A DNA stretch of 41,163 bases from Prochlorococcus sp. AH-736-N03. GTDB lineage: Bacteria; Cyanobacteriota; Cyanobacteriia; PCC-6307; Cyanobiaceae. Each line of letters starts with the position of its first letter. The stretch's first letter is position 1. The notes below the pieces were generated by a model. The model ran no database searches. It had not been told where the DNA came from and saw only the letters and a list, made by a program, of their open reading frames with translations. The translations under genes and the position numbers were made by a program. Below are positions 22,413 to 32,498 of this stretch, piece after piece. The stretch is from positions 1 to 41,163 of the forward strand of contig JAOIOX010000006.1 of the NCBI GenBank assembly GCA_028140765.1, written 5' to 3'.

Positions 22413-23714
22413 ATGAAAAAATGCAAAATTGGGATTGTAGGTTTTGGAACTGTAGGTTCAGGGATTTATAAAATATTAAGTTCTGAAGTTGATTCACATC
22501 CAATTCTAAAAGAAATAGAAATTGCAAAAATAGCAGTTAAAGATCTTAATAAAAAAAGGGATATTGAGCTAGATAATAATTTATTAACTGATGATCCATT
22601 TAAATTAATTAATGACCCCTCCATAGATGTAATTGTTGAAGTTATGGGTGGGGTTGATTTAGCGAAAGATATTATTTTGCAATCATTAAAATTAGGTAAA
22701 TCTGTTGTTACAGCAAATAAAGCAGTCATTGCAAGATTTGGAGGAGAAATATATAAAACAGCATCTGAAGAAGGAGTATATATATTGTCAGAGGCGGCTG
22801 TTTGCGGGGGGATTCCTATAATTGAACCCTTAAAAAGATCATTAAAAAGTAACAGTATAAAAAAAATGGTTGGGATAATAAATGGCACAACAAATTTTAT
22901 TCTTTCAAAGATGACAAATGAAAAAGCTGATTACAAGGAGACCCTAAAATTGGCACAAAGCCTTGGTTATGCAGAATTTGACCCAACTGCAGATGTTGAG
23001 GGCCATGATGCTGCTGATAAGATTTCAATTCTTAGTGAACTTGCATTTGGAGGAAAAATCAGAAGAGAGGAGATTCATTCTGAGGGCATTAGCAAAATCA
23101 ATCTAAAGGATATCGAATATGCCAATAAATTAGGGTTTGAAATAAAACTTTTAGCGCTCTCAGAAAGGGGACAAATTAATAGCAATGATTCACTCTCTTT
23201 GAATATTTGGGTAGGACCTTCTTTGATTCCAAAATCTCATCCATTAGCAACAGTTAAGGGAGTTAATAATGCCTTATTGATAGAGGCTGATCCTCTTGGA
23301 GAGATAATGCTATATGGTCCAGGTGCAGGGAGTGGTCCAACTGCTGCATCAGTAGTATCAGATATATTAAATCTGCATGCCTCCTCAGTAAAAAGTAATA
23401 ATTCAATCGATCCATTATTATCTTTTGATTTCTGGAGAAACTGCCATATTATAGGTTCTTCACAAATAAATAAAAAAAATTACCTTAGAATTATTTGTCT
23501 TGATAGCCCAGGTGTCATAGGAAAGATTGGAGATATTTTTGGAAAGAATAATGTATCAATCGAATCAATTGTTCAACTTGATGCAAGTGATGACAAAGCT
23601 GAAATTGTCGTTATTACTCACGAGGTGAATAATGGAGATTTTGAGAGATCGAAAGATGAAATAAATTCGCTCAATGAAGTCAAAATTATTGCAAGTCAAT
23701 TAAGTTGTATTTAA
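22413..23714 (+). CDS. hom: Homoserine dehydrogenase
   Basis: 433-aa ORF; IGIVGFGTVGSGIYKIL, VTANKAVIA, GIINGTTNFILSKM, C-terminal ACT domain. Confidence 0.95.
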   Translation: MKKCKIGIVGFGTVGSGIYKILSSEVDSHPILKEIEIAKIAVKDLNKKRDIELDNNLLTDDPFKLINDPSIDVIVEVMGGVDLAKDIILQSLKLGKSVVTANKAVIARFGGEIYKTASEEGVYILSEAAVCGGIPIIEPLKRSLKSNSIKKMVGIINGTTNFILSKMTNEKADYKETLKLAQSLGYAEFDPTADVEGHDAADKISILSELAFGGKIRREEIHSEGISKINLKDIEYANKLGFEIKLLALSERGQINSNDSLSLNIWVGPSLIPKSHPLATVKGVNNALLIEADPLGEIMLYGPGAGSGPTAASVVSDILNLHASSVKSNNSIDPLLSFDFWRNCHIIGSSQINKKNYLRIICLDSPGVIGKIGDIFGKNNVSIESIVQLDASDDKAEIVVITHEVNNGDFERSKDEINSLNEVKIIASQLSCI

Positions 23715-23763
23715 AAAAATAGTTTGCAAATTGCTTTATAGCTTGGTAAACCGAAGAAAGTAA

Positions 23764-24045
23764 GTGTTTGGTTTTAACACCTTAATGATTCATTCAAAAC
23801 TATTAGATAATAATAATTTAATTTTTCCTGAAAACCTTTATAAAGGTGCTTGTGTAAAAATTAAAAATAGCAGTAAGACTTTTCAAGTAATTGGTCTAAA
23901 TATAGGTAAAGAAATTTGTTGGGTGAGAGAGTGGCCTTTTGCCTGTAATTCTAAAAAAACATTTGCTTTAGACATAAGTCAAATAACCTTACAAATTTTT
24001 TGCTCAAATAATTCTTCAGAAAAATTAAGTAATTATGAAATATGA
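23764..24045 (+). CDS. Conserved hypothetical protein (start could be ATG at 23785)
   Basis: 93-aa ORF; 4-nt ATGA overlap with the downstream SBP gene. Confidence 0.65.
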   Translation: MFGFNTLMIHSKLLDNNNLIFPENLYKGACVKIKNSSKTFQVIGLNIGKEICWVREWPFACNSKKTFALDISQITLQIFCSNNSSEKLSNYEI

Positions 24046-25613
24046 AAAAAAAAGTTGTTTTATCAATATTTATTTTTTTAATTTCTTTTTTACAGAATTC
24101 TTGCGGCTCAAAAAGAATATCTGAAAAAATCATAGTAGCAAGTTCTGGAAAAATTGAATCTTTAGATCCCGCTAGAGCAAATACTCTTAAAGCAATTCAA
24201 TTAATCAGTTCTCTAGGAGATACATTATATGAATTAAATTCTGATGGCGAATTAATCCCTGAATTGGCCTCCGGGATGCCAATTATTTCAAAAGATAGAC
24301 TTCAAATAACTATCAATTTAAGAAAGAATGTTTTTTTTCACGATGGAACTGCATTTAACTCAAATGCTATAAAGTTTACCTTTGATAGATTCAAAAGAAT
24401 TGGAACGATGAATTATATTTTAGGAAATAAGATTAAATCAATAGAAACGCCAAGTGAATATTCAGTCATAATAAATTTGAATAAACCATCAAGTTCTTTA
24501 AATGGGTTACTCACGTCGGTAAATTTAACTCCAATATCTCCTGCCTTTTACAAAAAATATTCTGATAAGTTTCTAAATGATAAATTCGTTGGTACAGGCA
24601 AGTATGTACTGACCAGTTTTTCTAATGAAGTTCAATCAATTGATCCATATTTGAATTATTGGGGTGAAAAGCCATTAAATAAGGGTGTTAATTTTGTGGG
24701 ATATTCAAATTCATCTTCTCTTTTTGGGGCTTTAAAAAGTAAACAAATTGACGTGCTTTTATCAAATTCAATTGATGATAGTCAGAGAAAAAGTTTAAAT
24801 AATTTAAGTAAAAATAAACAGATAAATGAAGGTAATAGCCCTTTCACTGAATTAAGTTTTATTAGCCTTAAAACTAGTTCTTACCCCTTGAATAATCTTA
24901 ATTTAAGAATGGCTTTGGCAAAAAGTCTTAATAGAAAATTGATGAGTGAGAAAGTAAGTTATGGATTTAGGAAGCCATCTAGATCAATTATTCCTCCGAT
25001 ATTAAAAAAAGATAATCAAGAACTTTGGCCTAAATATGATTATTTAGAAGCGAGAAGGTTATTGCAAAAAGAAAAATTTTGCAATGGAAATATTCTAAAA
25101 ATACCCCTTACTTATAGATCGAATGTTCCAGCTGACAAGCTTATTGCTCTGACATGGCAGGAAGAAATTAAAAATTCTTTGAAAGATTGTATTGATATCG
25201 AACTTAATGGGGTTGAATCTACAACAGTTTATAAGAATCTAAGTTTAGGAATTTATACAGCAGTTATTCTCGACTGGACTGGAGCTTATTCAGATCCAGA
25301 GGCATATCTCACCCCTCTTTTAAGTTGTAATGAAATAGTTGATGGCATATGTAAAAAAGGAGAATCAGTTTACAGCGGTAGTTTTTGGGGATCAAACAAA
25401 GTGGAAAGTTTATTTCTTGAGAGTGAAAAAATAAGTGGAATGAAAAGATTAGAAAAACTTGTTGAAATTGAAAAAATAGCAGCAAATTCAATCCCATATA
25501 TTCCTATTTGGATATCCTCTCAAAAAGCATGGTCTCAAAATAAATTATCAAAACCTATTTTTAATGGTGCAGGAATAATTTCATTGAGTGATCTAGAGTT
25601 AATTGATGAGTAG
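24042..25613 (+). CDS. ABC transporter substrate-binding lipoprotein, family 5 (peptide/nickel type)
   Basis: 523-aa ORF; signal peptide with lipobox-like LQNSC; ASSGKIESLDPARANTL, NLRKNVFFHDGTAFNSNAIKFTFDR. Confidence 0.9.
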   Translation: MKKKVVLSIFIFLISFLQNSCGSKRISEKIIVASSGKIESLDPARANTLKAIQLISSLGDTLYELNSDGELIPELASGMPIISKDRLQITINLRKNVFFHDGTAFNSNAIKFTFDRFKRIGTMNYILGNKIKSIETPSEYSVIINLNKPSSSLNGLLTSVNLTPISPAFYKKYSDKFLNDKFVGTGKYVLTSFSNEVQSIDPYLNYWGEKPLNKGVNFVGYSNSSSLFGALKSKQIDVLLSNSIDDSQRKSLNNLSKNKQINEGNSPFTELSFISLKTSSYPLNNLNLRMALAKSLNRKLMSEKVSYGFRKPSRSIIPPILKKDNQELWPKYDYLEARRLLQKEKFCNGNILKIPLTYRSNVPADKLIALTWQEEIKNSLKDCIDIELNGVESTTVYKNLSLGIYTAVILDWTGAYSDPEAYLTPLLSCNEIVDGICKKGESVYSGSFWGSNKVESLFLESEKISGMKRLEKLVEIEKIAANSIPYIPIWISSQKAWSQNKLSKPIFNGAGIISLSDLELIDE

Positions 25614-26628
25614 AAATTTAAATAAACTACTAAATTATTCATTATTAAAAATTTCATTAATACCGATAATGCTATGGATAATTTCTTCATTAGTATTTAT
25701 TTTATTGAGAGTTGCTCCTGGAGATCCTGTCGATGCCATACTTGGATCTGGTGCAGATGAGGTTTCAAGGGAATTTCTAAGAAATAAATTGGGGCTAAAT
25801 GAACCTTTGATAAGTCAATATTTTTCATATATTAAAAATATATTGCATTTAGATTTTGGCCAATCTCTTAGTACTCAAGAGCCAGTCTTAAATATTATTA
25901 TTAAGTCATTGCCTGCTAGTCTTGAACTTGGATTCTTCTCAATATTAAGTGCCACAATCATAGGATTCCCATTAGGATTAATTGGCTTAAGAAATAGAGG
26001 TAAAAAGACTGATTATATTGCGAGAATATTAGGAATTGCTACATATGCGATCCCACCTTTTTGGGGTGCAATGTTAGCGCAATTATTATTTTCTGTATTC
26101 TTTAATATTTCTCCAATTGGAGGTAGATTTCCAATATTTCAGCAACAACCTCAAATTACAGGTTTTCTAGTTTTAGATAGTATTCTTTCAAATAATATTA
26201 TTGCTTTGAAAGATAGTCTTTATCATCTCGCACTTCCTTCGATTACCCTTGGCTTTTTATTAAGTGGTATATTCAGCCGCTCATTAAGAGTAAATCTGGA
26301 CAAGACATTAAAAAGTGATTATGTAAATGCTGCTATGTGTAGAGGAATATCAAGGAAAAAAATATTTTTAAACCATGCATTGCCTAATGCTCTATTGCCA
26401 ATTGTCACTATTTCTGGCTTGACTATGGCCTCATTAGCTGGAGGTGCTTTATTGTTCGAGGTAACTTTTTCATGGCCAGGTATAGCTTTAAGATTACATG
26501 AAGCTATTTCTCAAAGAGACTATACCTTGGTTCAAGGAATTGTAATTTTTACCTCTATGCTCATTGTTTCTTTAAATCTCTTTGTGGATATTTTAATCGC
26601 ATATTTAGATCCACGAATAGAATACTAA
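25603..26628 (+). CDS. ABC transporter permease, DppB type
   Basis: 341-aa ORF; RVAPGDPVDAILG, YVNAAMCRGISRKKIFLNHALPNALLPIVTISG. Confidence 0.92.
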   Translation: MMSRNLNKLLNYSLLKISLIPIMLWIISSLVFILLRVAPGDPVDAILGSGADEVSREFLRNKLGLNEPLISQYFSYIKNILHLDFGQSLSTQEPVLNIIIKSLPASLELGFFSILSATIIGFPLGLIGLRNRGKKTDYIARILGIATYAIPPFWGAMLAQLLFSVFFNISPIGGRFPIFQQQPQITGFLVLDSILSNNIIALKDSLYHLALPSITLGFLLSGIFSRSLRVNLDKTLKSDYVNAAMCRGISRKKIFLNHALPNALLPIVTISGLTMASLAGGALLFEVTFSWPGIALRLHEAISQRDYTLVQGIVIFTSMLIVSLNLFVDILIAYLDPRIEY

Positions 26629-28175
26629 TTTTCGGAAATTTCTTTTATTGTTTCAAGATCTAGAAGATGGAAATCAAGTCCCAAATCTCTTTGATTCTTA
26701 ACTACTGTAGGGATCTTTTGGTCTTTAATATTTTTTAAAAATTCAACTATAAATTTCGAAGCTAAATCTTGTACTGATACTGGATCTGCACCAATAAAAG
26801 TCTCACTTATTTTGAAGACGTCATTATTTTCTTCATGGCTTTTATTAATTCTTATTGGAGAGAAATGACTTGCCCCTTCAATAATTAGAAATCTATTTGA
26901 TGGATTATTTAAAGCTGAAAAAACTCTAAATTGTTCATTCATTAATGGTGTAATAAGGTCATAAGTGCCACCTATTAGAAGAGTTGGTGTTTCAATGCCA
27001 GTACTATTTTCTTTTGGCCATACTAAACTGCCAAATGAATTAAAACCTATAATCGCACTGGCCTTATTAGAGTTATTTTTCTTAGGAAATGGTATTTCGC
27101 TCAACTGACATTGAAGTAATTTAGATAAATTTGTTACTGCAAAGTCTTTTAATGCTGAATCACATTTGTCCTTTAGTTGATCAGTCGGTTTATTGCCTTC
27201 ATGTAAAAGTGCTATTAAAGCACCAAGTGAATGCCCCATTAAAATATAAGAATCATTAGGTACACCAAATTCTCCATTTTCATGAGATTTTAATACAGCA
27301 TCTAAATCTTTAATTCTATATAAGAAAAAGTCTGCACTTCCTGGTATTGTTTCCTTACCTTCTAGTACTTCTTTAAATGAATCCAAATTACTTCCTCTAT
27401 GATCTATGAATAATATTGGCCAACCTCTATTAGCCAATTCGTTGCCTATCCATTTGAAATTATTAATTTCGCCTCCAAGTCCTGGCATGAAAATTATCAG
27501 TTCTTTATATTCATTTGTTTTATTGCTTTTCCATATTTCAATTTCAAAAGGTTTCACTCGGTGGGGAGCATATATTTTTTTATCAATTTTTATTAGATCT
27601 TGAGTTGATTTTTTTTCAGTATTTTTGAAGGCATTTTGGTTCGTTCTTTCAAGTTTATTTAATTTGGATAGAAGTTCTTGTTGCATTGATAATTCATTTT
27701 TCCAAGATGAAATTATTAAAATTAAATTATCGATATCAAGTGAAATTTCTTCTGATGGTAATGCCTTTATGATTTCTAAAGTTGAAACTTCATTTTTTTG
27801 ATCTAATAAATTTTCTATAGTGTTATAAATTTCTGTTCCATTATTGTCATTTGGAACTTTAATGCTTTTGCTTAATTCTGTAAGAATTTTACGCCCTATC
27901 CAACTTCTTAATATTTCTCTATTTAATCCCTCTTCTTTGAAAACTGGAAATTCTAAAAATTTTGATAATTCAAAAACTCTTATAAATCCATTTTTTTTTA
28001 ACCAATCTATTAATTCTGTTGAATTATCTTTGTATTTTTCTAATTTTGATAATTGTTCTATAGTAAGAGGGATTTCCATCTCTTCAAATTTAATATTTAT
28101 CTTTTCAGCAGCCTTTAAACCATTATTAAAAAATAAACCACAAAAACTAAAAAAAATTATAAAAATGTATTTCAC
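26625..28175 (-). CDS. Exported alpha/beta hydrolase (DUF1400 N-terminus plus dienelactone-hydrolase-like domain)
   Basis: 516-aa ORF (GTG start); signal peptide, PGLGGEINNFKWIGNELANRGWPILFIDHRGS, nucleophile elbow GHSLGA. Confidence 0.85.
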   Translation of the reverse strand: MKYIFIIFFSFCGLFFNNGLKAAEKINIKFEEMEIPLTIEQLSKLEKYKDNSTELIDWLKKNGFIRVFELSKFLEFPVFKEEGLNREILRSWIGRKILTELSKSIKVPNDNNGTEIYNTIENLLDQKNEVSTLEIIKALPSEEISLDIDNLILIISSWKNELSMQQELLSKLNKLERTNQNAFKNTEKKSTQDLIKIDKKIYAPHRVKPFEIEIWKSNKTNEYKELIIFMPGLGGEINNFKWIGNELANRGWPILFIDHRGSNLDSFKEVLEGKETIPGSADFFLYRIKDLDAVLKSHENGEFGVPNDSYILMGHSLGALIALLHEGNKPTDQLKDKCDSALKDFAVTNLSKLLQCQLSEIPFPKKNNSNKASAIIGFNSFGSLVWPKENSTGIETPTLLIGGTYDLITPLMNEQFRVFSALNNPSNRFLIIEGASHFSPIRINKSHEENNDVFKISETFIGADPVSVQDLASKFIVEFLKNIKDQKIPTVVKNQRDLGLDFHLLDLETIKEISEN

Positions 28176-28177
28176 TA

Positions 28178-29407
28178 GTGATTAGTCCAAATAGTTTACA
28201 AATTAGCAAAAATTGGTGGATTCAATTTCCTTATCATTTAAGGTTAATAACCAAGATAAGATTTTTCGCTGCATTTGGAGCAGGAGGTGTTATTTATTTA
28301 ACATCACTTATTTTTAATAACCTAGGATTATCGGCGACAGATATTGGCTTGGGATTTACCATTTCAGCAATAATTGGAACAGTAACAAGACTCTTTACAG
28401 GTAATTATCTTAATAAAACGGGAAAAATACAATTTCCGATAATTACTTCTTCAATACTAAGTATTGCCGCTAGCTTTTGCCTCATTTTTTCAAGAGATAC
28501 TTTTTTGTACATAATTGGACAATCACTTGTTGGGGCAGCTGCAGGAATATATTGGCCTGCTGCCGAGTTTGGGGTGCCCTATTTTTGTCATCCTATTGAA
28601 ACACGTAAAGCTTATGCTCTTGTTAGAAGTTCGGAAGCTTTAGGAATATTTCTAGGGGTATTCTTAGGTGGTTATATGACGAATTTTTTGTATTCCAAAT
28701 CAATATTTATAAATGATATATTTTGCATGTTAGTTATCACGTATTTAATATCTAGAAATAGTTCTTCTATAAAAAGAAACTTAGAAAATTTTCAAAAAAA
28801 ATATGTAGATCCAATTAATCAGGGACAATTGAAATGGAATAAAAATTCAACAATAATAATTTTATCTATTTTATTGATTACTACCTCTTTAGCCTTGATA
28901 CAAGTAACTTTGCCTCTGGATCTTGTTAAAGGTGGAGTATATCGTAATGCATTAAGCAAAGAAATTATTAGTCTTATAATTTCTATTCAGTTAATTTTAT
29001 TGTTGTTTTTACAATGGCCTGTCGGTTCTTGGATATCTAAGAAAGAAAGATTATTTGGTTTGAAATTTAGTTTAATAAATTTCACTTTCGCTTCGTTTTT
29101 ATTATTTATTTCTAGTTATTTAAATATCCCAGCGTTTTATTTAATTTCATTGGCATTAATTTTAGTAAGTTTAGGAACTGCTTCATTTCTTCCAACATCA
29201 ACAGATGTCGTTTTCCGAATAGCTCCTTCAAATAAAAAAGGTTTTGCACTTGCTCTATTATCACAATGTTTCGCTATGGGTTATTTTTTTGGACCATTTA
29301 TTTCAGGACGTATATTAGATCTATTTGGTTATGCTTCAATAATCTGGCTTTCGATTTCTTGTTGTTGCTTTATTGCCTTTACAATTCTATTTAAGAGATT
29401 ATTTTAA
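28178..29407 (+). CDS. MFS family transporter
   Basis: 409-aa ORF (GTG start) with about 12 hydrophobic segments, MFS-like repeats. Confidence 0.85.
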   Translation: MISPNSLQISKNWWIQFPYHLRLITKIRFFAAFGAGGVIYLTSLIFNNLGLSATDIGLGFTISAIIGTVTRLFTGNYLNKTGKIQFPIITSSILSIAASFCLIFSRDTFLYIIGQSLVGAAAGIYWPAAEFGVPYFCHPIETRKAYALVRSSEALGIFLGVFLGGYMTNFLYSKSIFINDIFCMLVITYLISRNSSSIKRNLENFQKKYVDPINQGQLKWNKNSTIIILSILLITTSLALIQVTLPLDLVKGGVYRNALSKEIISLIISIQLILLLFLQWPVGSWISKKERLFGLKFSLINFTFASFLLFISSYLNIPAFYLISLALILVSLGTASFLPTSTDVVFRIAPSNKKGFALALLSQCFAMGYFFGPFISGRILDLFGYASIIWLSISCCCFIAFTILFKRLF

Positions 29408-29775
29408 TTAATCTTTTCTAATTCAATAATTCTTCTCTCTCTTAGAAATAAGAAAAAAGGTGCAGAGAATGCGAAGGCTATAAGAAAAGTTCCAATGTAT
29501 ACAACCCACATATTCTTCATGCTTAGTTTTTTTGATTCATTTACTATCCATATAAAAATAGCGCTTGCACCTACTAATAAGTCTCTAGAAATTGACTGAG
29601 CTGCAGGGTTTGCATTCGCTAAAGAAATGAAGTTATTTATATCAAAGCTGGTTCCATATTCCCTAGCAAATTCGAAATTTGCCATCATTGGCAGGACAGC
29701 TCCCAAAATTGATAGAAAAAGGTAAAGATAAGATAGTATCTGTTTATTATCTTTTAAAATGTTTAATGAATTCAC
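29404..29775 (-). CDS. DUF2834-like membrane protein
   Basis: 123-aa ORF with TM helices; LYLFLSILGAVLPMMANFEFAREYG...SRDLLVGASAIFIWIVNESKKL. Confidence 0.75.
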   Translation of the reverse strand: MNSLNILKDNKQILSYLYLFLSILGAVLPMMANFEFAREYGTSFDINNFISLANANPAAQSISRDLLVGASAIFIWIVNESKKLSMKNMWVVYIGTFLIAFAFSAPFFLFLRERRIIELEKIN

Positions 29776-29816
29776 TTGTCAAAAATATTTCTTTTAATAA
29801 TAGTATTTAAAAGCTT

Positions 29817-30686
29817 ATGGTTGTTGAAAAGAATAATAAAGTTGAAGACTATAAATTTAAAAAAGGAAATTTAAATTTTGCCGTAGTTGGTCATGTTGAG
29901 TGGATAAATTTTTTAAAGGTTGATCAATTACCAAAACCCGGAGTCATTTCTCATTCTGAAAAGTCCCTTGAGTATCCAGCTGGTGGTGGATCTATTATCG
30001 CGAAAATACTTTCTGATTTAACTTTGAATCAAATTCATTTCTTTACGTCATTAGGTAATGATGATTATGGAGATAAGTGTTTCAAGATTCTCTCAAATAT
30101 GGGAATTAAGTTGCATGTAGCTTGGCGTGACAAACCAACTAGAAGAGGATTTAGTTTAATTGACTCTCAAGGTGAAAGAGCAATAACAGTTATTGGAGAA
30201 AGGTTAGCTCCAACTCATAAAGACAATTTAGAATGGAACATTTTAAAAAAAATGGACGGAATTTTTATTACTGCATCTGATTCTGAGATTTTTAAAATGG
30301 CTAGATCAGCTTCGATACTATGTACAACACCAAGGGTAGGATTAAATACAATTAATAATTCAAATGTTCTTTTAGATGGATTAATAGGCAGTAATCTTGA
30401 TCCTGGAGAAGTTTTTTCTTTTTCTGAATTATCGTTAAAACCTAAATATACTATTAAAACCGAGGGAGAGAAGGGAGGCATAATATTCCCAGGAGGAAGA
30501 TATAAGGCTCTTAAAAACAAAAAATTAAAGGTTGATTCTTATGGATGTGGCGATTCTTTCGCTGCTGGGATTCTTTATGGAATGGCATCTAAATGGGATA
30601 TAGATAAAAGTCTAAATCTTGCTAAAGTAATGGGAAGAGACGCTAGTGAATTTTTCGGCCCATATGCAAATAGTAATGAAAAATAA
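29817..30686 (+). CDS. PfkB-family carbohydrate kinase
   Basis: 289-aa ORF; YPAGGGSIIAKIL, C-terminal DSYGCGDSFAAGILYGMA. Confidence 0.9.
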   Translation: MVVEKNNKVEDYKFKKGNLNFAVVGHVEWINFLKVDQLPKPGVISHSEKSLEYPAGGGSIIAKILSDLTLNQIHFFTSLGNDDYGDKCFKILSNMGIKLHVAWRDKPTRRGFSLIDSQGERAITVIGERLAPTHKDNLEWNILKKMDGIFITASDSEIFKMARSASILCTTPRVGLNTINNSNVLLDGLIGSNLDPGEVFSFSELSLKPKYTIKTEGEKGGIIFPGGRYKALKNKKLKVDSYGCGDSFAAGILYGMASKWDIDKSLNLAKVMGRDASEFFGPYANSNEK

Positions 30687-30701
30687 TTAATTAAAATTTA
30701 T

Positions 30702-30893
30702 ATGAGCAATTTAGATAATGAAAATAAAAATATTCTTGTAGAAAACATTATTGTTTTCTTTTTATTTACTGTTTTTTTAGTTTTTAAATCTTTGAAAACT
30801 TTATCCAGAATTTTTTCTTATGGAATCTTAAAAAAAGAAATATTAACTACTAAAAGTAACTTAGGGGTAGATATACAAATAAAAATTAAATAG
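30702..30893 (+). CDS. Hypothetical small protein with one TM segment
   Basis: 63-aa ORF 15 nt after the pfkB-like stop; same strand, coding-like. Confidence 0.55.
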   Translation: MSNLDNENKNILVENIIVFFLFTVFLVFKSLKTLSRIFSYGILKKEILTTKSNLGVDIQIKIK

Positions 30894-30896
30894 GTA

Positions 30897-31250
30897 ATGA
30901 AAATAGTTTTAGTCTTTCTAATTTTAGTAGTTATTTTTTTTGTCTACAAAAAAAATAAATCTAAAAACCCAAAGAACCTAAAATTAGATAAATTTAAAAA
31001 TAAACTGCAGAGCACTCAAACAAATATTGAAAGAATTTTTTTGAGGGAAGAAGAAAAAACCTTTTCAGATCCTAATATAAATATCTTTATTGGAATTTAT
31101 GATAATGAAGAAAATATTAATAGAAAATCCAATATTCACAGAGCAAGACTTTCAAAATTTAAGAAATCCAAATTAAATGGTGAGATGATATTTCAAGACG
31201 ATGAACAAAGAATTTATAAATTAAATAATGGGAAAAAAGTTTATATATAA
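30897..31250 (+). CDS. Hypothetical membrane-anchored protein
   Basis: 117-aa ORF, N-terminal hydrophobic segment MKIVLVFLILVVIFFVYKK then a Lys-rich domain. Confidence 0.6.
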   Translation: MKIVLVFLILVVIFFVYKKNKSKNPKNLKLDKFKNKLQSTQTNIERIFLREEEKTFSDPNINIFIGIYDNEENINRKSNIHRARLSKFKKSKLNGEMIFQDDEQRIYKLNNGKKVYI

Positions 31251-31259
31251 TCTTAAGTT

Positions 31260-31793
31260 CTAATTACACTCAAGACTTTCTCTTGTTGAAACGCCTGTTG
31301 TTGGATTGATCCCATCAGCAATTTCACAAAGATTTCTTTGATCTTCGCTGTCAAGAATGGCATAAGAAAAATCTGCTCCTTCTATTTGAGCTCCTGCAAA
31401 ACTGCTGCCTGATGCGATCATATTTATTAAAACAGCATTTCTAAGATCTGTTTTTTGGAAATTAACTCGATCAGAGAGAGTATCGGTAAGGTCGATTCCA
31501 TTTAAGTTAGAACCTTTTAAATCCGAAAGGGTTAGCGTAGTTCCATGTAAATCAACATCACTAAAATCTGCATCTCTCGCAACAGCTCCAGCTATAGAAG
31601 ACAAATGAAGATCCTCTCCATGGAAATCAAATCCCGTAATATTAGCTCTAACATAACTTGGAACTTCATCTCCCTCGCCCTTAACAGCTACATTTGCCCC
31701 AGCAAAAACTGGAGAGGATAAAACTAAGAAAGAAAAAGTTAAACATAAAAAATATTTTAAAAAACTAAAAGATTTCATACCCAAAAATTCCAA
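31260..31793 (-). CDS. Exported pentapeptide-repeat protein
   Basis: 177-aa ORF; signal peptide ending SSPVFAGA; A(D/N)L-type pentapeptide repeats ([29 protein letters not shown]). Start may be the internal Met at [10 protein letters not shown]. Confidence 0.82.
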   Translation of the reverse strand: MEFLGMKSFSFLKYFLCLTFSFLVLSSPVFAGANVAVKGEGDEVPSYVRANITGFDFHGEDLHLSSIAGAVARDADFSDVDLHGTTLTLSDLKGSNLNGIDLTDTLSDRVNFQKTDLRNAVLINMIASGSSFAGAQIEGADFSYAILDSEDQRNLCEIADGINPTTGVSTRESLECN

Positions 31794-31861
31794 TATTTTT
31801 ATTTTATAACAATTAGATAATTTTTTAAATTGATGTGTAAATTTGGAACTCCTTTTTAAGA

Positions 31862-32374
31862 TTATTTAACACTATAAATTTTAAATCTAGGCTCTAAATT
31901 AGTTATACAATCAAGAAGTTTTTTGTTATCTTTGCTATTGGTAACTTTGAATTCAGATTCAACTGTACCGCCTTCATCTCTAATGGCTTGATTTAAAACA
32001 ATGGAACCGTTTTCATCAGATACCGATCTATGAAAAGTTCCTCTAGGTATCCTTAAAATATATTCACAAGATTCTAATCTAACTTTATAAAAAGGATAAT
32101 CCCAACCAAAATTGACAAGAAAAAACGTTCTACCCCCAGAGATAGCTAATAGATTATCTTCTTGATTGTGATGTATGTAAAATTGCCAATTATTAAAATC
32201 TTCATCATTTGGAGGACTAACTGCAGGACCACTGTGAATAACTAGATCTCTATAATTAGATTCATTAACACTAATATCAAAAAATCTGACATCTTTAGTA
32301 TCGCGAAATTTTTCATAACTTATCAATTCAAACATTTTTGATTTGATAACTGGAATTTCTAAACTTGAGTTCAA
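31862..32374 (-). CDS. Hypothetical protein, cupin-like
   Basis: 170-aa ORF; beta-rich pattern with [25 protein letters not shown] and [19 protein letters not shown]. Confidence 0.6.
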   Translation of the reverse strand: MNSSLEIPVIKSKMFELISYEKFRDTKDVRFFDISVNESNYRDLVIHSGPAVSPPNDEDFNNWQFYIHHNQEDNLLAISGGRTFFLVNFGWDYPFYKVRLESCEYILRIPRGTFHRSVSDENGSIVLNQAIRDEGGTVESEFKVTNSKDNKKLLDCITNLEPRFKIYSVK

Positions 32375-32498
32375 TTTTCTTTAAAGATTAAACAAATGAA
32401 AACAGATATATATATCTAAGAACGTATCAATTAACACTAAAAAAGAAACATATTATTTTTTATGTTTATTTTTTTTTAAAGAATAAAAAATTTAGTGT

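Noticed and set aside
22466-22888. 140-aa minus ORF antisense to homoserine dehydrogenase
   Set aside because: Shadow ORF of hom; composition reflects reverse complement of an AT-rich gene
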